Part shown: positions 38,592 to 47,578 of the stretch, piece by piece
Position numbering within the stretch: position 1 is the first letter of the stretch
Layout of the letters: every line of letters starts with the position of its first letter
Program-made: the position numbers and the translations under genes
From: Neobacillus sp. PS3-34
GTDB lineage: Bacteria > Bacillota > Bacilli > Bacillales > Cytobacillaceae
DNA length: 64,000 nucleotides
Reading direction: 5' to 3'
Assembly (NCBI RefSeq): GCF_030915465.1
Contig: NZ_CP133267.1
Span: 4,825,001-4,889,000, forward strand
Notes under the pieces: model-generated
Databases searched by the model: none
What the model was told of the DNA's origin: nothing
What the model saw: the letters and a program-made list of their open reading frames with translations, nothing else

Positions 38592-38690
38592 AATCTAATC
38601 AGCCCGGTAGTGGAAGAATAAAAAAGCCTTGCTCGTTCTTGAAGCAAAGCACCCGTTTGTTTAAGAACAATTTTTCACAATCCTTCCTTT
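38592..38690 (-). repeat. Composite intergenic element (38.6 kb)
   Basis: AATCTAATCAGCCCGG / TAGTGGAAGAATAA; then AAAAAAGCCTTGCTCGTTC with TTGAAGCAAAGC, a minus-strand terminator; then GCACCCGTTTGTTTAAG. Confidence 0.7.
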
Positions 38691-38710
38691 ACCATCCCAG
38701 TCCAAATCTA

Positions 38711-39777
38711 TTATTGTTTCAAACGGACACTATATAATCTCATTGCCTCAAGACTGCCTTCCATTTCAAAAATTCCATTTTCAATCATTTTTTTTAACCG
38801 ATAGTTTATGAAAGTATCGCTTATATACTGGTCTAAATGTATTTGACCAAGGACATCACCAATTAATCTTAATGATTTAAAAAATTCATTTGTTTTACGT
38901 TTACCGTGGAGTTTTTTCGCTCTATTTATAATAAGATCGTCAAAATATTCTTCTGGGACACCTTCTACTGTTCCATTTCTCCAAATTCTTAATGTTTCTT
39001 TATTTTCAGTGAGAGAATGCCATTCCTTTTCATAATGTTCCCGTTCTTGTTGAGTTAGAGGAGATTGGTCCCCTCGTTGTTTTTCGTAAATCACTTGGAG
39101 CTTTTCTGGCGTATTTCACCGGTGTGTGAAATCGAGTATTTCCGTTTCCCCTTATTAAATAGTTCATTAAATCCCTTTGTTGTGTTCATAACGAAAATAT
39201 TATTATTTTTTTTCTTTAAAAGGTCCACGACAAAACGAAGTCCTGTCTGCTCCTCAGCATTTTCAGCAGCCCACAAATAAATAGGAATATCTTCTTTAAT
39301 AGACATAATTTGAATAACAGCTCTGTTAAGATTTTCCTTAAATTCATCGAACTCTCCATCTTCATCAGACAAGTTATTTTGTAACCACTTATACCTGGCC
39401 TGGTTTCCAAATTTTTCACTAAATTTCCAGGTAGGACCGATAGAGAACATTTCTCGAACACAAATAATCTTTTCATCATTATAATCAGCACCCATTTCTT
39501 TGAGTGCTTGTCTAAAACTTCCCGCACCAGAATCCCCGAACAGAATATGAACAACCTTGATAGGTCCTTCTATTGTATTTCGCTGTGGTTCAGTAATCTC
39601 GAAAACCGCTTTGTATGCACTTTTCATATCTTTAATAAACTGCTTCTCAGAATACACCTGCTCGTTTAAAAAATGTATTCTTTTTAAAATATGACTAAGA
39701 AGCAACCTTGAGTCCCTCTCAGGCAATTCCTTAACGAACTTGGTAATTTTCTCTATTTCCTTAAATGCGTCCCCCAT
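38711..39777 (-). pseudogene. DUF1835 / DUF3658 protein split by a frameshift
   Basis: The N-terminal part (39777-39091) has the DUF1835 core KVVHILFGDSGAGSFRQALK and a VREMFSIGPTWKF segment. The C-terminal part (39094-38711) has the DUF3658 core EHYEKEWHSL, LRIWRNGTVEGVPEEYFDDL and RLIGDVLGQI. They are normally one protein. One missing base near 39100 puts EKLQVIYEKQRGD out of frame, and the two halves now overlap by four bases. Function unknown. It could be a sequencing error or real inactivation. Confidence 0.8.
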
Positions 39778-39903
39778 AAGTAAAATTCCTCCCTATGGCC
39801 CCTAGAGCGACAATGATGAATTTAGGAGCAACGGCTAATTGCGAAAATTGTACCAAAGTTAAGACTGACAGTGGTACCTTCATTTCCATTAATGTTTTTA
39901 TCA

Positions 39904-39975
39904 CTTATTCAATTATTCTGCCCCGTTTATTTAATAAGGGATTCAACAAAAGCACCCGTTACTTGAATAAGGAAT
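39904..39975 (-). repeat. Double hairpin element (39.9 kb)
   Basis: CTTATTCAAT (39904-39913), CTGCCCCG, ATTTAATAAG (39929-39938), then a half site CACCCGTTACTTGAATAAGG (39953-39972). No terminator lies between them here. Confidence 0.8.
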
Positions 39976-39985
39976 TAGAAAATTC

Positions 39986-40510
39986 CTATATCCATACCTC
40001 ACTATTAGGATGTTTCTTTTTAAAATCATCTATCTCTTTGTTTGGAACTTCTGTTCTCGCAATACTCAATAATTTCAATTGATTTAAATTATATATCGGC
40101 TCTATTGTTTTTATTGAATGGTCAGGAACATATAACTTTTCAAGATTATTTAAGTGCACTAAGGGTTCCAGAGATTTTATATAATTCATAGGTGCCGACA
40201 AATCCAGTTCTTTTAGGCTTTTTAGTTGAGATAAGGTTGATATATCTGTAATCATACAGAGGTCAGCGTACAAGATCTCCAGTTTCTTTAATTCTTTAAA
40301 TGGAGAAATATCACTAATACCTGTACCGGAAATATTTAAATATTTGAGTTCTTTAAAGGAGGAAACAATCTCAAAATCCTTTATTTCTTCTAGAAATACA
40401 TATTCCTCTAAGTCTAATTTCTTAACCTCATTAAGATTATTCATTAAGAACTGATATTCTTCATCAAACATATGCGTAAGGGCTTCTTTTATACTTCTTA
40501 CAAGCTTCAT
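39986..40510 (-). CDS. Leucine-rich repeat protein
   Basis: 174 residues with about five repeats of 22-23 residues: LKYLNISGTGISDISPFKE, LEILYADLCMITDISTLSQ, LKELDLSAPMNYIKSLEPLV, LEKLYVPDHSIKTIEPIYN, and LLSIARTEVPNKEIDDFKKK as cap. The LxxLxxSxxxIxDIxPL pattern is the internalin/TpLRR-like subtype, but there is no signal or wall anchor, so it is intracellular. An immunity role is possible. It stands between element copies. Confidence 0.85.
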   Translation of the reverse strand: MKLVRSIKEALTHMFDEEYQFLMNNLNEVKKLDLEEYVFLEEIKDFEIVSSFKELKYLNISGTGISDISPFKELKKLEILYADLCMITDISTLSQLKSLKELDLSAPMNYIKSLEPLVHLNNLEKLYVPDHSIKTIEPIYNLNQLKLLSIARTEVPNKEIDDFKKKHPNSEVWI

Positions 40511-40526
40511 ATGAATCCCTCTATTC

Positions 40527-40620
40527 TTTCTTTCAATAACCTCACCCGTTTGTTAAATAGAGATTCAACAGTAAAGGCGTTAATCCTCCTCGATCAATGC
40601 CCCCGTTACTTTGAGTAACA
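40527..40620 (-). repeat. Composite intergenic element (40.5 kb)
   Basis: CTTTCAATAACCTCACCCG / TTTGTTAAATAG; then a GCGTTAATCC terminator half; then CCCCCGTTACTTTGAGTAA next to the stop of the following gene. Confidence 0.7.
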
Positions 40621-40635
40621 GCGTTTTAATTATAT

Positions 40636-41205
40636 TTAGGCATCTCTATCCGTATTTCTAATTATAAGTTCCACACTATTTTTTGATGACCACCAATCAA
40701 AATGTTGATGTCCTAAATCATTTTGAGTTAAATAAAGGCACTCTAAAGCCGATAACCTTAAACCACGTTTGGAACCATTTATTAATACTAAATGATTTTC
40801 TACTCGAATTGACAAGGTGTTATTGAATTTCCATTCTTCATTCATTTTGTCATCTTCCGATTCAGGCCGGACATTTATAGTAATGGTTTTATCTATCAAT
40901 TTCTTTTTCAATTCTTTTTTAAGTTGGTGTACAACCCTAAAATTTAACGGCTGGCTTTGTCCGTGAAAAATTACTAAATCAGCACTATCAGGACCATTCC
41001 TATCCAAATATACAATTACATCATAGACACAAACACTGTCGTAAATATCTGCCAATGCTTTAATTGCTGCGTCATTTCCATACACATTAATCTGGGTATC
41101 AGGATATACCCACGTTTCAATGCCAAGGTCAGTTTGAGATAAATGTAGTATTTTAAATTCTTTATTACCGATTTTTACTCTTTTTATTGGCACTTCTATT
41201 GGCAA
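40636..41205 (-). CDS. Hypothetical protein, 189 aa
   Basis: It starts MPIEVPIKRVKIGNKEFKIL, followed by paired beta strands and one helix (AAIKALADIYDS). The segments LVLINGSKRGLRLSALEC and FDWWSSKNSVELIIRN are distinctive, but I do not recognise the family. It is cytoplasmic, with no membrane segment. It belongs to the orphan gene series with elements on both sides. Confidence 0.6.
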   Translation of the reverse strand: MPIEVPIKRVKIGNKEFKILHLSQTDLGIETWVYPDTQINVYGNDAAIKALADIYDSVCVYDVIVYLDRNGPDSADLVIFHGQSQPLNFRVVHQLKKELKKKLIDKTITINVRPESEDDKMNEEWKFNNTLSIRVENHLVLINGSKRGLRLSALECLYLTQNDLGHQHFDWWSSKNSVELIIRNTDRDA

Positions 41206-41329
41206 AAAAAAGCCTCCCCAAATAACAGAAAATAATGTTCAACTATTACCTAAAAAAAATATATAATATCTTTCATAGCAAAGACTTTATCTTTTATTAC
41301 CCCACCACTTCTCCTTGGTTCTAAGGATT

Positions 41330-41430
41330 CAACAAAAAATGCTGTTAATCCTCCTGGATTAACGCACCCGTTAGCCATCCCTGAAGCACAAAAATCGGCG
41401 CTTCACCACAGAGAATGAAAATGGTAAGGA
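41330..41430 (-). repeat. Composite intergenic element (41.35 kb)
   Basis: GTTAATCC / GGATTAAC forms a minus-strand terminator (with ATTTTTTG), then GCACCCGTTAGCC, then GCTTCACCACAGAGAATGAAA (41401-41421), which matches 18863-18884. A GTTGTCATTTTTCC / AATTTTCATGGTAATTG block follows at 41535-41569. Confidence 0.65.
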
Positions 41431-41590
41431 AGTGTCAATACTGATATTGTCCTTAATCCAGTCCACCCAAATCCATAGACATATTAAATAGCGCTCTCCT
41501 CTTTTTTTTAACGATTGAGCAGGGTCTTCTTAAGTGTTGTCATTTTTCCATTTAATTTTCATGGTAATTGAATAAGGAATACTTTAAAGT

Positions 41591-42034
41591 TTATGGATGG
41601 TCTCTTGTCTGTCTATACAAATCAAGGATGTAATCCTTCTCATTTTCTGCCCCTTCTTCTGCCTCTTCTTCATCAAGTTCAAGGTCATCAATCCATTGAT
41701 AATAATGCCCCAACTCGTGGGCAATAGAACCAAGAATAGCTGCAAGTGCATCATCTTGCCCATTCTTTTCCAGTAGTTCTAAATAGTCACCAGTAGCAAC
41801 TCTTATATAAGGTTCTTGTCTTTTATCAAATGGACCCAAGAATGTAGCAGATACTAATTCTTTATCAAATTCACTTTTAATTTGATAATCTTTTTTTAGG
41901 TAGACAACAACTCGAATGGGAAATTCAAATTCATTTCTTAACCACTTCGCAAACTCTAAGCAAGCCCTTCTAACCTCTGGATGAACGCCTTGTTCGCATC
42001 TAATTCTTAATCCAGTCCTTGGGTAACCAGTCAT
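41591..42034 (-). CDS. Small zincin-like protein with HELGH motif
   Basis: 147 residues. IAHELGHYYQW (His106, Glu107, His110) is a complete HExxH zinc-protease motif, followed by an acidic helix (LELDEEEAEEGAENEKDYIL) that could give a third ligand. The N-terminal half has strands RVVVYLKKDY and IRVATGDYLELL. There is no signal peptide. It may be a small metallopeptidase or an inactive relative; I know no named family with certainty. Confidence 0.7.
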   Translation of the reverse strand: MTGYPRTGLRIRCEQGVHPEVRRACLEFAKWLRNEFEFPIRVVVYLKKDYQIKSEFDKELVSATFLGPFDKRQEPYIRVATGDYLELLEKNGQDDALAAILGSIAHELGHYYQWIDDLELDEEEAEEGAENEKDYILDLYRQTRDHP

Positions 42035-42095
42035 TCTCTCAGCCTCTCATTTAAGGTGTATATATAAAGATTCGATACAAAAAATATCCTTTCCT

Positions 42096-42190
42096 TCTTC
42101 AACTGCACCTTTAGTGGAACAACAAAAAAAGGCTGTACTCGTTTTTGAAGTAAAGCACCCGTTAGTTGAATACAACTCTTCACATACCAT
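42096..42190 (-). repeat. Composite intergenic element (42.1 kb)
   Basis: CTTCTTCAACTGCACC / TTTAGTGGAACAA; then AAAAAAAGGCTGTACTCG with GAAGTAAAGC, a minus-strand terminator; then GCACCCGTTAGTTGAATA. It is nearly the same plan as 38.6 kb. Confidence 0.75.
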
Positions 42191-42225
42191 TTAGGACCGA
42201 CCGTTTCTGAAAATCGGGTTGTATA

Positions 42226-42522
42226 TTAGACAAGAAAATAAACTAAAGTAACACCAAAGATTAATACAATAAGGGAAACAATATATCGTTTTGACTCCTT
42301 TAGATACTTCCAATCTACAAATGACTGGAAGCCAAATGCTGCTATTACAAAAAGTATCCAAAACCACTTCATTGCTTCGTTCTCAATATTAATAAAAATG
42401 AAAGTAATAATTCCGAGAGCTGAAAGTATAACCTTCCCCCATAGATCAACACCCTTACCATCTTCTGTGAGTTCTTCTCTTTCAGGTCCAACAATCATTA
42501 GCCTTAAAATAAAATGTGACAC
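42226..42522 (-). CDS. DUF4181-like membrane protein, start uncertain
   Basis: 98 residues from GTG 42522, but the frame is open further up and encodes a first membrane helix (TIGLICIILAVSHFILRLMI), so the real start probably lies upstream near 42560. Two or three more helices follow (VILSALGIITFIFI, WFWILFVIAAFGFQSFVDWK, YIVSLIVLIFGVTLVYFLV). The GFQ..VDWKYLKESKRY loop is like DUF4181. No ATG in this frame fits; an ATG at about 42567 is one frame off. Confidence 0.6.
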   Translation of the reverse strand: MSHFILRLMIVGPEREELTEDGKGVDLWGKVILSALGIITFIFINIENEAMKWFWILFVIAAFGFQSFVDWKYLKESKRYIVSLIVLIFGVTLVYFLV

Positions 42523-42720
42523 AGCAAGGATAATACAAATTAATCCAATCGTATTAATTTCCCCCTTATAATCATAACTTATTTCACAAACTTGCTCCTC
42601 TAGTACATTAAAAATGCTTTACTCCTTCTTGAAGTAAATCATCGATTGTTTAAATCACAATCTCAATTCATTTTTAATAAAGGTTTTAAGGTATTTATTC
42701 TCCATTGCTTTTAACAATAC

Positions 42721-42754
42721 CTTCTTACGCTAACCTGCCCTTTAGTTCAACAAG
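42721..42754 (-). repeat. Hairpin element copy (42.7 kb)
   Basis: CTTCTTACGCTAACCTGCCC / TTTAGTTCAACAAG. The 40 bases before it resemble those before the 4.1-kb copy. Confidence 0.7.
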
Positions 42755-42817
42755 AAAAAGGAATCCCCGCAACCTTCCCTCATAAACTCAAGAAACGGTT
42801 AGTTCAATAAAAGCCAA

Positions 42818-42991
42818 TTAGGTTTTTCCCTTTTGTTTTCTTTCAATATATATCCAAGTGTAATAAATTACCCAAAAAACAAAAGGAACTAAAAACACAT
42901 ATGGTCTCTGATTTACTGGAAGAAAATACAATAAAAATATCCCGATTATTAGCATAGGTGGCATAAGAATAAAATACTTCTTTTTATGCAC
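42818..42991 (-). CDS. 57-residue two-helix membrane protein, DUF3311-like
   Basis: The start is GTG 42991 after GGGAGGGG. MHKKKYFILMPPMLIIGIFL, then YFLPVNQRPYVFLVPFVFWV and a basic end IERKQKGKT. Two helices around a short PV..RPYVF loop with the second starting PFVFWV fit DUF3311. DUF3311 genes usually precede a sodium:solute symporter; none is present, so this is an orphan. Confidence 0.6.
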   Translation of the reverse strand: MHKKKYFILMPPMLIIGIFLLYFLPVNQRPYVFLVPFVFWVIYYTWIYIERKQKGKT

Positions 42992-43195
42992 GTTCTTCCC
43001 CTCCCTTTTGGTTTATTCTACCATAAAAACCCATCTTCTTGTTCCACTCACCTCCCTCAATGAAGAAAGGAAAATCTCCCGTTTTCTCCTGTTTTCTTAG
43101 ATTTTCATAATAGTTTACCTTCCGGTAAAATGTTTAATAGTTGGGGAATTATCACTTGAAAGGATAAAATTGAACTTCAAAAGGAAAAAGAGCCG

Positions 43196-43233
43196 TCACC
43201 CACTAGCCTTCCAATTACAAAAATTGGTGGGTG
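43196..43233. other. Hairpin at the border of the IS remnant
   Basis: TCACCCAC pairs with GTGGGTGA, with inner CCAAT / ATTGG. It may mark or flank one end of the IS110-family remnant; no T-run. Confidence 0.4.
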
Positions 43234-43239
43234 AGTAAA

Positions 43240-43450
43240 AATATGATCGCACTGGTAGATGCCCACATTTCTCATGGAGGTCAACACTCCCATGTCTCAC
43301 AGAGTCTTCGCTCTCAAATTCCTTCGTCCAACCTTACCATGAGGTGGATGTCGGCGATGCTGCCCCACAGGGTCTTAGCCCGTAATTTAGTTGCTTTGCC
43401 GACTAATCCATGCTTCAAATGTCCTCAAAACCATAAAACAATAACTATTA
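43240..43450 (-). ncRNA. Candidate 3' non-coding RNA of an IS110/IS1111-type element
   Basis: After the transposase stop the minus strand continues for about 200 bases of non-coding, GC-richer, structured DNA (GGGCTAAGACCCTGTGGGGC, GGAGTGTTGACCTCC, GATGGATTAGTCGGC-like stems). IS1111-group elements carry their guide RNA at the 3' side of the transposase. Position and character fit; I have not folded it. Confidence 0.35.
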
Positions 43451-43472
43451 TTTATCTAAACAAAAAACAAAA

Positions 43473-43955
43473 TTAAGCGGCGAATTCTGCCTTCTTCAAT
43501 ACTGACAAATGAGGGATGTCTTTTAACATCTTTTCTTCACTAAACTCAAATTGCTTTTTACCTATACTAAAGAAGATACGGATCAGTTTATTACATAAAG
43601 CGATAAGAGAATGCATCTTCTTTAATGGATTATCTGGACGTTGAGTATAGTAAGCATGTAATGCCTTAAATGCAGAATTTTTGGCGACAAGAATCATACA
43701 AACCCTGAATAACAGAGCCCTCAGTTTCTTCCGTACTCTTTTTGTGATGGTTGTTTTTCCTTTGTGCTTACCGGATGTATTTTCTTTTAAGCTTAAGCCG
43801 GCCAGCTTAATAATTTGCCGGGGATGAGTATATTCACTAAGATCACCAACTTCCGCAAAGAAGCCGGCAATTGTATCCCTTCCCACACCTTTTATGGCTA
43901 ACATTTGTGGTACACCTGGTATTTCATTAAGTAAACCATCTATTTTTGCATCCAA
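43473..43955 (-). pseudogene. IS110-family transposase, C-terminal half
   Basis: 160 residues of the Transposase_20 domain: AIKGVGRDTIAGFFAEVGDL, IIKLAGLSLKENTSGKHKGK, KKLRALLFRVCMILVAKNSA, LIALCNKLIRIFFS. The RuvC-like DEDD half is missing; coding similarity ends at 43955, three bases from a hairpin element (43958). It is unrelated in detail to the 6038 copy. Inactive remnant. Confidence 0.85.
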
Positions 43956-43957
43956 TA

Positions 43958-43990
43958 CTTCGAACTATCCTGCTTCTTTAGCACAAAAAG
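43958..43990 (-). repeat. Hairpin element copy cutting the IS remnant (43.97 kb)
   Basis: CTTCGAACTATCCTGCTTC / TTTAGCACAAAAAG, directly followed on its right by a terminator hairpin. Confidence 0.7.
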
Positions 43991-44019
43991 AAAAAACCCG
44001 GATATTTTGTAGCCGGATT
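43991..44019 (-). terminator. Intrinsic terminator
   Basis: Minus strand AATCCGG, an 11-base loop, CCGGGTT, TTTTT. It belongs to the small gene at 44051. Confidence 0.7.
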
Positions 44020-44050
44020 TCTTGAACTCTAGCACCTTTTCGTTGAAGAA

Positions 44051-44254
44051 CTAATCCTTATTAATAAATTTAATTAAATCACTAATAATAAACCTTTTTG
44101 TGACATGTTTTCCATTTTTCGCAATCCAAGATACTGTAATAACATCAGAACTAAAAGCTTTCCTTATTTCATCTTCATTTAAACCTTTGGAATAAAAAAC
44201 GAACTTTATATTCGATCTTTGTTTGAATAAGGAGATGGGTGATTCCTTTTTCAA
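44051..44254 (-). CDS. Possible small hypothetical protein, 67 aa
   Basis: MKKESPISLFKQRSNIKFVF, YSKGLNEDEIRKAFSSDVIT, VSWIAKNGKHVTKRFIIS: soluble, mixed alpha/beta, with no recognised family. It starts from TTG 44254 without a good ribosome binding site. The terminator after it is in its favour. Confidence 0.4.
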   Translation of the reverse strand: MKKESPISLFKQRSNIKFVFYSKGLNEDEIRKAFSSDVITVSWIAKNGKHVTKRFIISDLIKFINKD

Positions 44255-44306
44255 ATAAATGAATAGTATTAATCAAGAAGAATTTACAACATAGGAGGAG
44301 AAAAAC

Positions 44307-45374
44307 GTGGAGGCTGCTAATCAACAATGCATGGAAATTGGAATCTATTCATTAGCGGATTTATATCCTAATCCAGAAACAGGCAAAGCGATCAGCGCGA
44401 AACAGCGTATTGGTGAAATCATTGAAGCGGCAAAACTCGCGGATGAAGCTGGACTGGATGTATTTGGCGTTGGAGAGCACCACCGTTTAGATTATGCAGT
44501 GTCAACACCATCAGTGCTCCTGGCGGCTATTTCACAAGTTACCAAACGAATTAGACTTACAAGTGCGACAACGGTATTAAGTACCGTAGATCCTGTCCGT
44601 TTATTTGAGGAATTTGCCACACTTGACCTTATATCAAATGGACGTGCTGAAATCATTGCCGGGCGTGGGGCATTTTTAGACTCATTCCCTCTATTCGGAT
44701 ATGATTTTAAAAAATATGATGAATTGTTTGAAGAACACTTAGAGCTATTATTAAAGCTAAACAAAAATGAATTGATTACTTGGAAGGGCCGGTCTCGTAC
44801 ATCCTTAAATAAGGCAGAAATTGCGCCTCGGCCACTTCAGCCAGTGATTCCTATATGGGTAGGTGTTGGTGGGACTTTGGAGAGCGCAGAACGCGCAGGC
44901 AGATTGGGGACTGGATTGGCATTGGCAATACTTGGCGGTGATCCAGGTCAATATGAACCGCTCGTTGACATTTACATGCAATCTGCGGCACTGAGCGGCG
45001 ATGCTCCGGAAAACCTAAAGGTGGGTGTAACCGGGCACGCATATATTTCAAAAACCAATCAGCAGGCACTGGAAGAATTTTATCCCTATCATTCAAATTA
45101 TTGGTACCATCTCCAACTTAGTCATGGGAAAAACATGGTCTTATCAAGAGAAGATTTTGAGCAGATGGCTGGAAAAGACACAGCCCTTTTCGTTGGAAGC
45201 TCGGAGCAAATCATCGAAAAAATCCTTCGCCAATACGAGCTGTTTGGACACCATCGGTTTATTGCCCAAATGGACATAGGTTGTATGCCTTTTAAAAAAG
45301 TTGCTGAAAACATTGAAAGGCTAGCAACAGAAGTTGCGCCTGTTATACGAAAAGAAACAAGGAAAAAGGGTTAA
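44307..45374 (+). CDS. LLM-class flavin-dependent monooxygenase
   Basis: 355 residues of the bacterial luciferase-like family. EIGIYSLADLYPNPETG, FGVGEHHRLDYAVSTPSVLLAA, AEIIAGRGAFLDSFPLFGYD, PIWVGVGGTLESAERAGRLG and VGSSEQIIEKI are the standard FMN/F420-barrel landmarks. It starts at GTG 44307 after AGGAGG. It probably oxidises a small organic substrate with FMNH2 supplied by a partner reductase; the substrate is unknown. It shares a terminator with csp. Confidence 0.9.
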   Translation: MEAANQQCMEIGIYSLADLYPNPETGKAISAKQRIGEIIEAAKLADEAGLDVFGVGEHHRLDYAVSTPSVLLAAISQVTKRIRLTSATTVLSTVDPVRLFEEFATLDLISNGRAEIIAGRGAFLDSFPLFGYDFKKYDELFEEHLELLLKLNKNELITWKGRSRTSLNKAEIAPRPLQPVIPIWVGVGGTLESAERAGRLGTGLALAILGGDPGQYEPLVDIYMQSAALSGDAPENLKVGVTGHAYISKTNQQALEEFYPYHSNYWYHLQLSHGKNMVLSREDFEQMAGKDTALFVGSSEQIIEKILRQYELFGHHRFIAQMDIGCMPFKKVAENIERLATEVAPVIRKETRKKG

Positions 45375-45432
45375 GCGTGTAACCAGAGAAACATTTTAGT
45401 TTTTATTATTACATGGTAGAACCAACCATAAA

Positions 45433-45460
45433 AAAAAGACTCTGCAAGAGAGTCTTTTTA
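45433..45460. terminator. Bidirectional terminator
   Basis: AAAAAGACTCT-GCAAG-AGAGTCTTTTT between the converging monooxygenase and csp genes. Confidence 0.9.
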
Positions 45461-45474
45461 TATATTGGTTCTTA

Positions 45475-45675
45475 TTATGCTTTACGAACGTTAGTAGCTT
45501 GGGGTCCACGTTGACCTTGTTCTACTTCAAAAGTAACTTCTTGACCTTCGTCTAAAGATTTGAAACCTTCGCCTTGGATAGCTGAGAAGTGTACGAATAC
45601 ATCGTCTCCTGCTTCGCGTTCGATGAATCCAAAACCTTTTTCTGCATTAAACCATTTTACTTTACCTTGTTCCAT
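45475..45675 (-). CDS. cspD: Cold shock protein
   Basis: 66 residues from ATG 45675, chosen because AGGAGG sits 8 bases before it; longer starts are non-conserved. [15 protein letters not shown] (RNP1 KGFGFI), DVFVHFSAI (RNP2) and the C-terminal [10 protein letters not shown] make a textbook CspA-family OB fold that binds single-stranded RNA or DNA. CspD is the closest B. subtilis name. It is monocistronic. Confidence 0.95.
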   Translation of the reverse strand: MEQGKVKWFNAEKGFGFIEREAGDDVFVHFSAIQGEGFKSLDEGQEVTFEVEQGQRGPQATNVRKA

Positions 45676-45909
45676 TTGTGTTTCCTCCTGGTGTGCATTG
45701 CGCACATTGTATTACTATCCTTGCTCAAATCTTCAAGACAAAAAGTTTAGCACTTCATAATCCTACCGACAAACAAAAATAATTCTTCTTCACTTTAACA
45801 GAGATAAACTAGAATTGCAATGGTAGATATTTTTTAAATCCACGGTACTTCATTTCGGACCTCATTAGAATCGGTAATCATTACCTTCTGGATTAACTGT
45901 TTCTTTAGG

Positions 45910-46908
45910 CTATTTTCCTTCTACCACATCTTTAAATATTTCATATGATCTATTTTGTTTTTCAGGATCATAAATATAGGACACAGCCATAATTTCATCT
46001 ACGTTATACTTTTCTTGAAAACCAGCCAACTGTTGACGAATCGTTTCTTTGCTTCCCAATAACGTCACACTGGACATCGATGCGGCCATTTCTTTTTCCA
46101 TAGGGCTCCAAAGCTCATCCATATTTTCAACAGGCGGCTGTAACGGATTTTGTGAACCACGTACAACATTCAGGAAGAATTGCTGCATGGTTGTAGATAA
46201 CAATTTAGCCTCTTCGTCGGTTTCCGCTGCAATCACATTTAAGCAGACCATCATATATGGTTGGTCCAGGTACTCAGACGGCTGGAAGCGTTCACGATAA
46301 ATGGAAATCGCTTCTTCCATGTATCTTGGTGCAAAGTGGGAAGCAAATACATACGGCAGACCCAAACTTGCCGCTAAATAGGCAGAATCCGTTGACGAAC
46401 CCAGGATATAAATGGGAATATTTGTGCCCACACCAGGATGGGCCTTCACAAATCCTTGCTGAATCTCTGCCAAATAGGTAAGCAAAGCCTTTACATCATC
46501 AGGAAATGTATAAACAGGATCCGCTTTAGATCTTCTTAGTGCACTTGCCGTCTTCATATCCGTACCAGGGGCGCTGCGAAGACCTAATTCCACACGATTT
46601 GGATACATCGTTGCCATCGTTCCAAATTGTTCAGCCACCACTAAAGGCGAATGATTAGGCAGCATAATCCCGCCTGACCCAACTCGTATAGTACTGGTAT
46701 GTTCTAATGTATGTTTGATTAAAATAGACGTTGCTGAACTGACAAGTGTTGGAGTATTATGATGCTCAGCAATCCAATATCGTTGATAACCCATTTTTTC
46801 TGTTGCTTGTGCAAGTTCCACCATTGAATCAATAGCTTGTTTTGCTGTTTGTCCTTCGCGTATTGGGGCTAGATTCAATACAGATACAGGTAAATGCATA
46901 GTTGTCAT
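45910..46908 (-). CDS. LLM-class flavin-dependent oxidoreductase
   Basis: 332 residues of the luciferase-like family, the type with MHLPVSVLNLAPIREGQTAK at the N-terminus, YWIAEHHNTPTLVSSATS, VGSGGIMLPNHSPLVVAEQFG and RVELGLRSAPGTD. These are landmarks of the group that often catalyses alkanal or other small-molecule oxidation. It is different from the 44307 protein. Monocistronic. Confidence 0.9.
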   Translation of the reverse strand: MTTMHLPVSVLNLAPIREGQTAKQAIDSMVELAQATEKMGYQRYWIAEHHNTPTLVSSATSILIKHTLEHTSTIRVGSGGIMLPNHSPLVVAEQFGTMATMYPNRVELGLRSAPGTDMKTASALRRSKADPVYTFPDDVKALLTYLAEIQQGFVKAHPGVGTNIPIYILGSSTDSAYLAASLGLPYVFASHFAPRYMEEAISIYRERFQPSEYLDQPYMMVCLNVIAAETDEEAKLLSTTMQQFFLNVVRGSQNPLQPPVENMDELWSPMEKEMAASMSSVTLLGSKETIRQQLAGFQEKYNVDEIMAVSYIYDPEKQNRSYEIFKDVVEGK

Positions 46909-47032
46909 TTTTCTTATTCCCTTTCTTGATGAGGATATATTACTATAGTAACAATGGGAAATTAGAAAACAAAATTAACTGCTTGAGGTTATTATTTTAT
47001 GCAATAATGAGACAGTGAGAACGGAGTATAAA

Positions 47033-47521
47033 ATGATGAATCATAATAAAGAGGTGCGTAAGGAGATTTTACAAAGTGTTTCAGGTTTAACAGATGCACA
47101 ATTAAATGAAAGACCAATTGGCAAATGGAATATTATGCAGGTTTTAGAGCACCTTTATTTGATGGAAAAGACTATCGTCCATAAAATGATGATGGTGATG
47201 GCAAACGATGAGGAGTCTCAGGTAGAGAATAAGCCCATCCACCTAACACCAAACCGAACAACTAAAGTGGTTGCCCCGTCATTTGTTGAACCTTCTGGTG
47301 AGTTTACAACGCTTGCGGCAATGAAGGCGAAACTGCTTGAGTCGCGAGCTGCGTTAGAAAAATTCGTTGCAACTGCTGATCAAGAGAAAATGCTGAAACG
47401 CTCATTTCCGCATCCGGTTTTTGGTTTACTTCACGTTAAGCAATGGGTCGAGTTTATCGGTTTACATGAACTGCGACATTTAGAGCAAATTGAGGAATTG
47501 AAACAAGAGTTAATGCTGTAA
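47033..47521 (+). CDS. DinB family protein
   Basis: About 162 residues from ATG 47033 (GGAG 6 bases upstream; a GTG at 47015 is less likely). IGKWNIMQVLEHLYLMEKTIV and VKQWVEFIGLHELRHLEQIEEL supply the DinB-2 histidines. PHPVFGLLHVKQW is the usual late loop. No substrate known. It ends at a strong terminator. Confidence 0.9.
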   Translation: MMNHNKEVRKEILQSVSGLTDAQLNERPIGKWNIMQVLEHLYLMEKTIVHKMMMVMANDEESQVENKPIHLTPNRTTKVVAPSFVEPSGEFTTLAAMKAKLLESRAALEKFVATADQEKMLKRSFPHPVFGLLHVKQWVEFIGLHELRHLEQIEELKQELML

Positions 47522-47527
47522 CAATTA

Positions 47528-47563
47528 TGAAAACAGCCCTTCTTATTCAAGAAGGGCTGTTTT
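47528..47563 (+). terminator. Intrinsic terminator
   Basis: GAAAACAGCCCTTCTT-ATTC-AAGAAGGGCTGTTTTC, a 16-bp perfect stem. Confidence 0.9.
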
Positions 47564-47578
47564 CTATACCTATCAATT

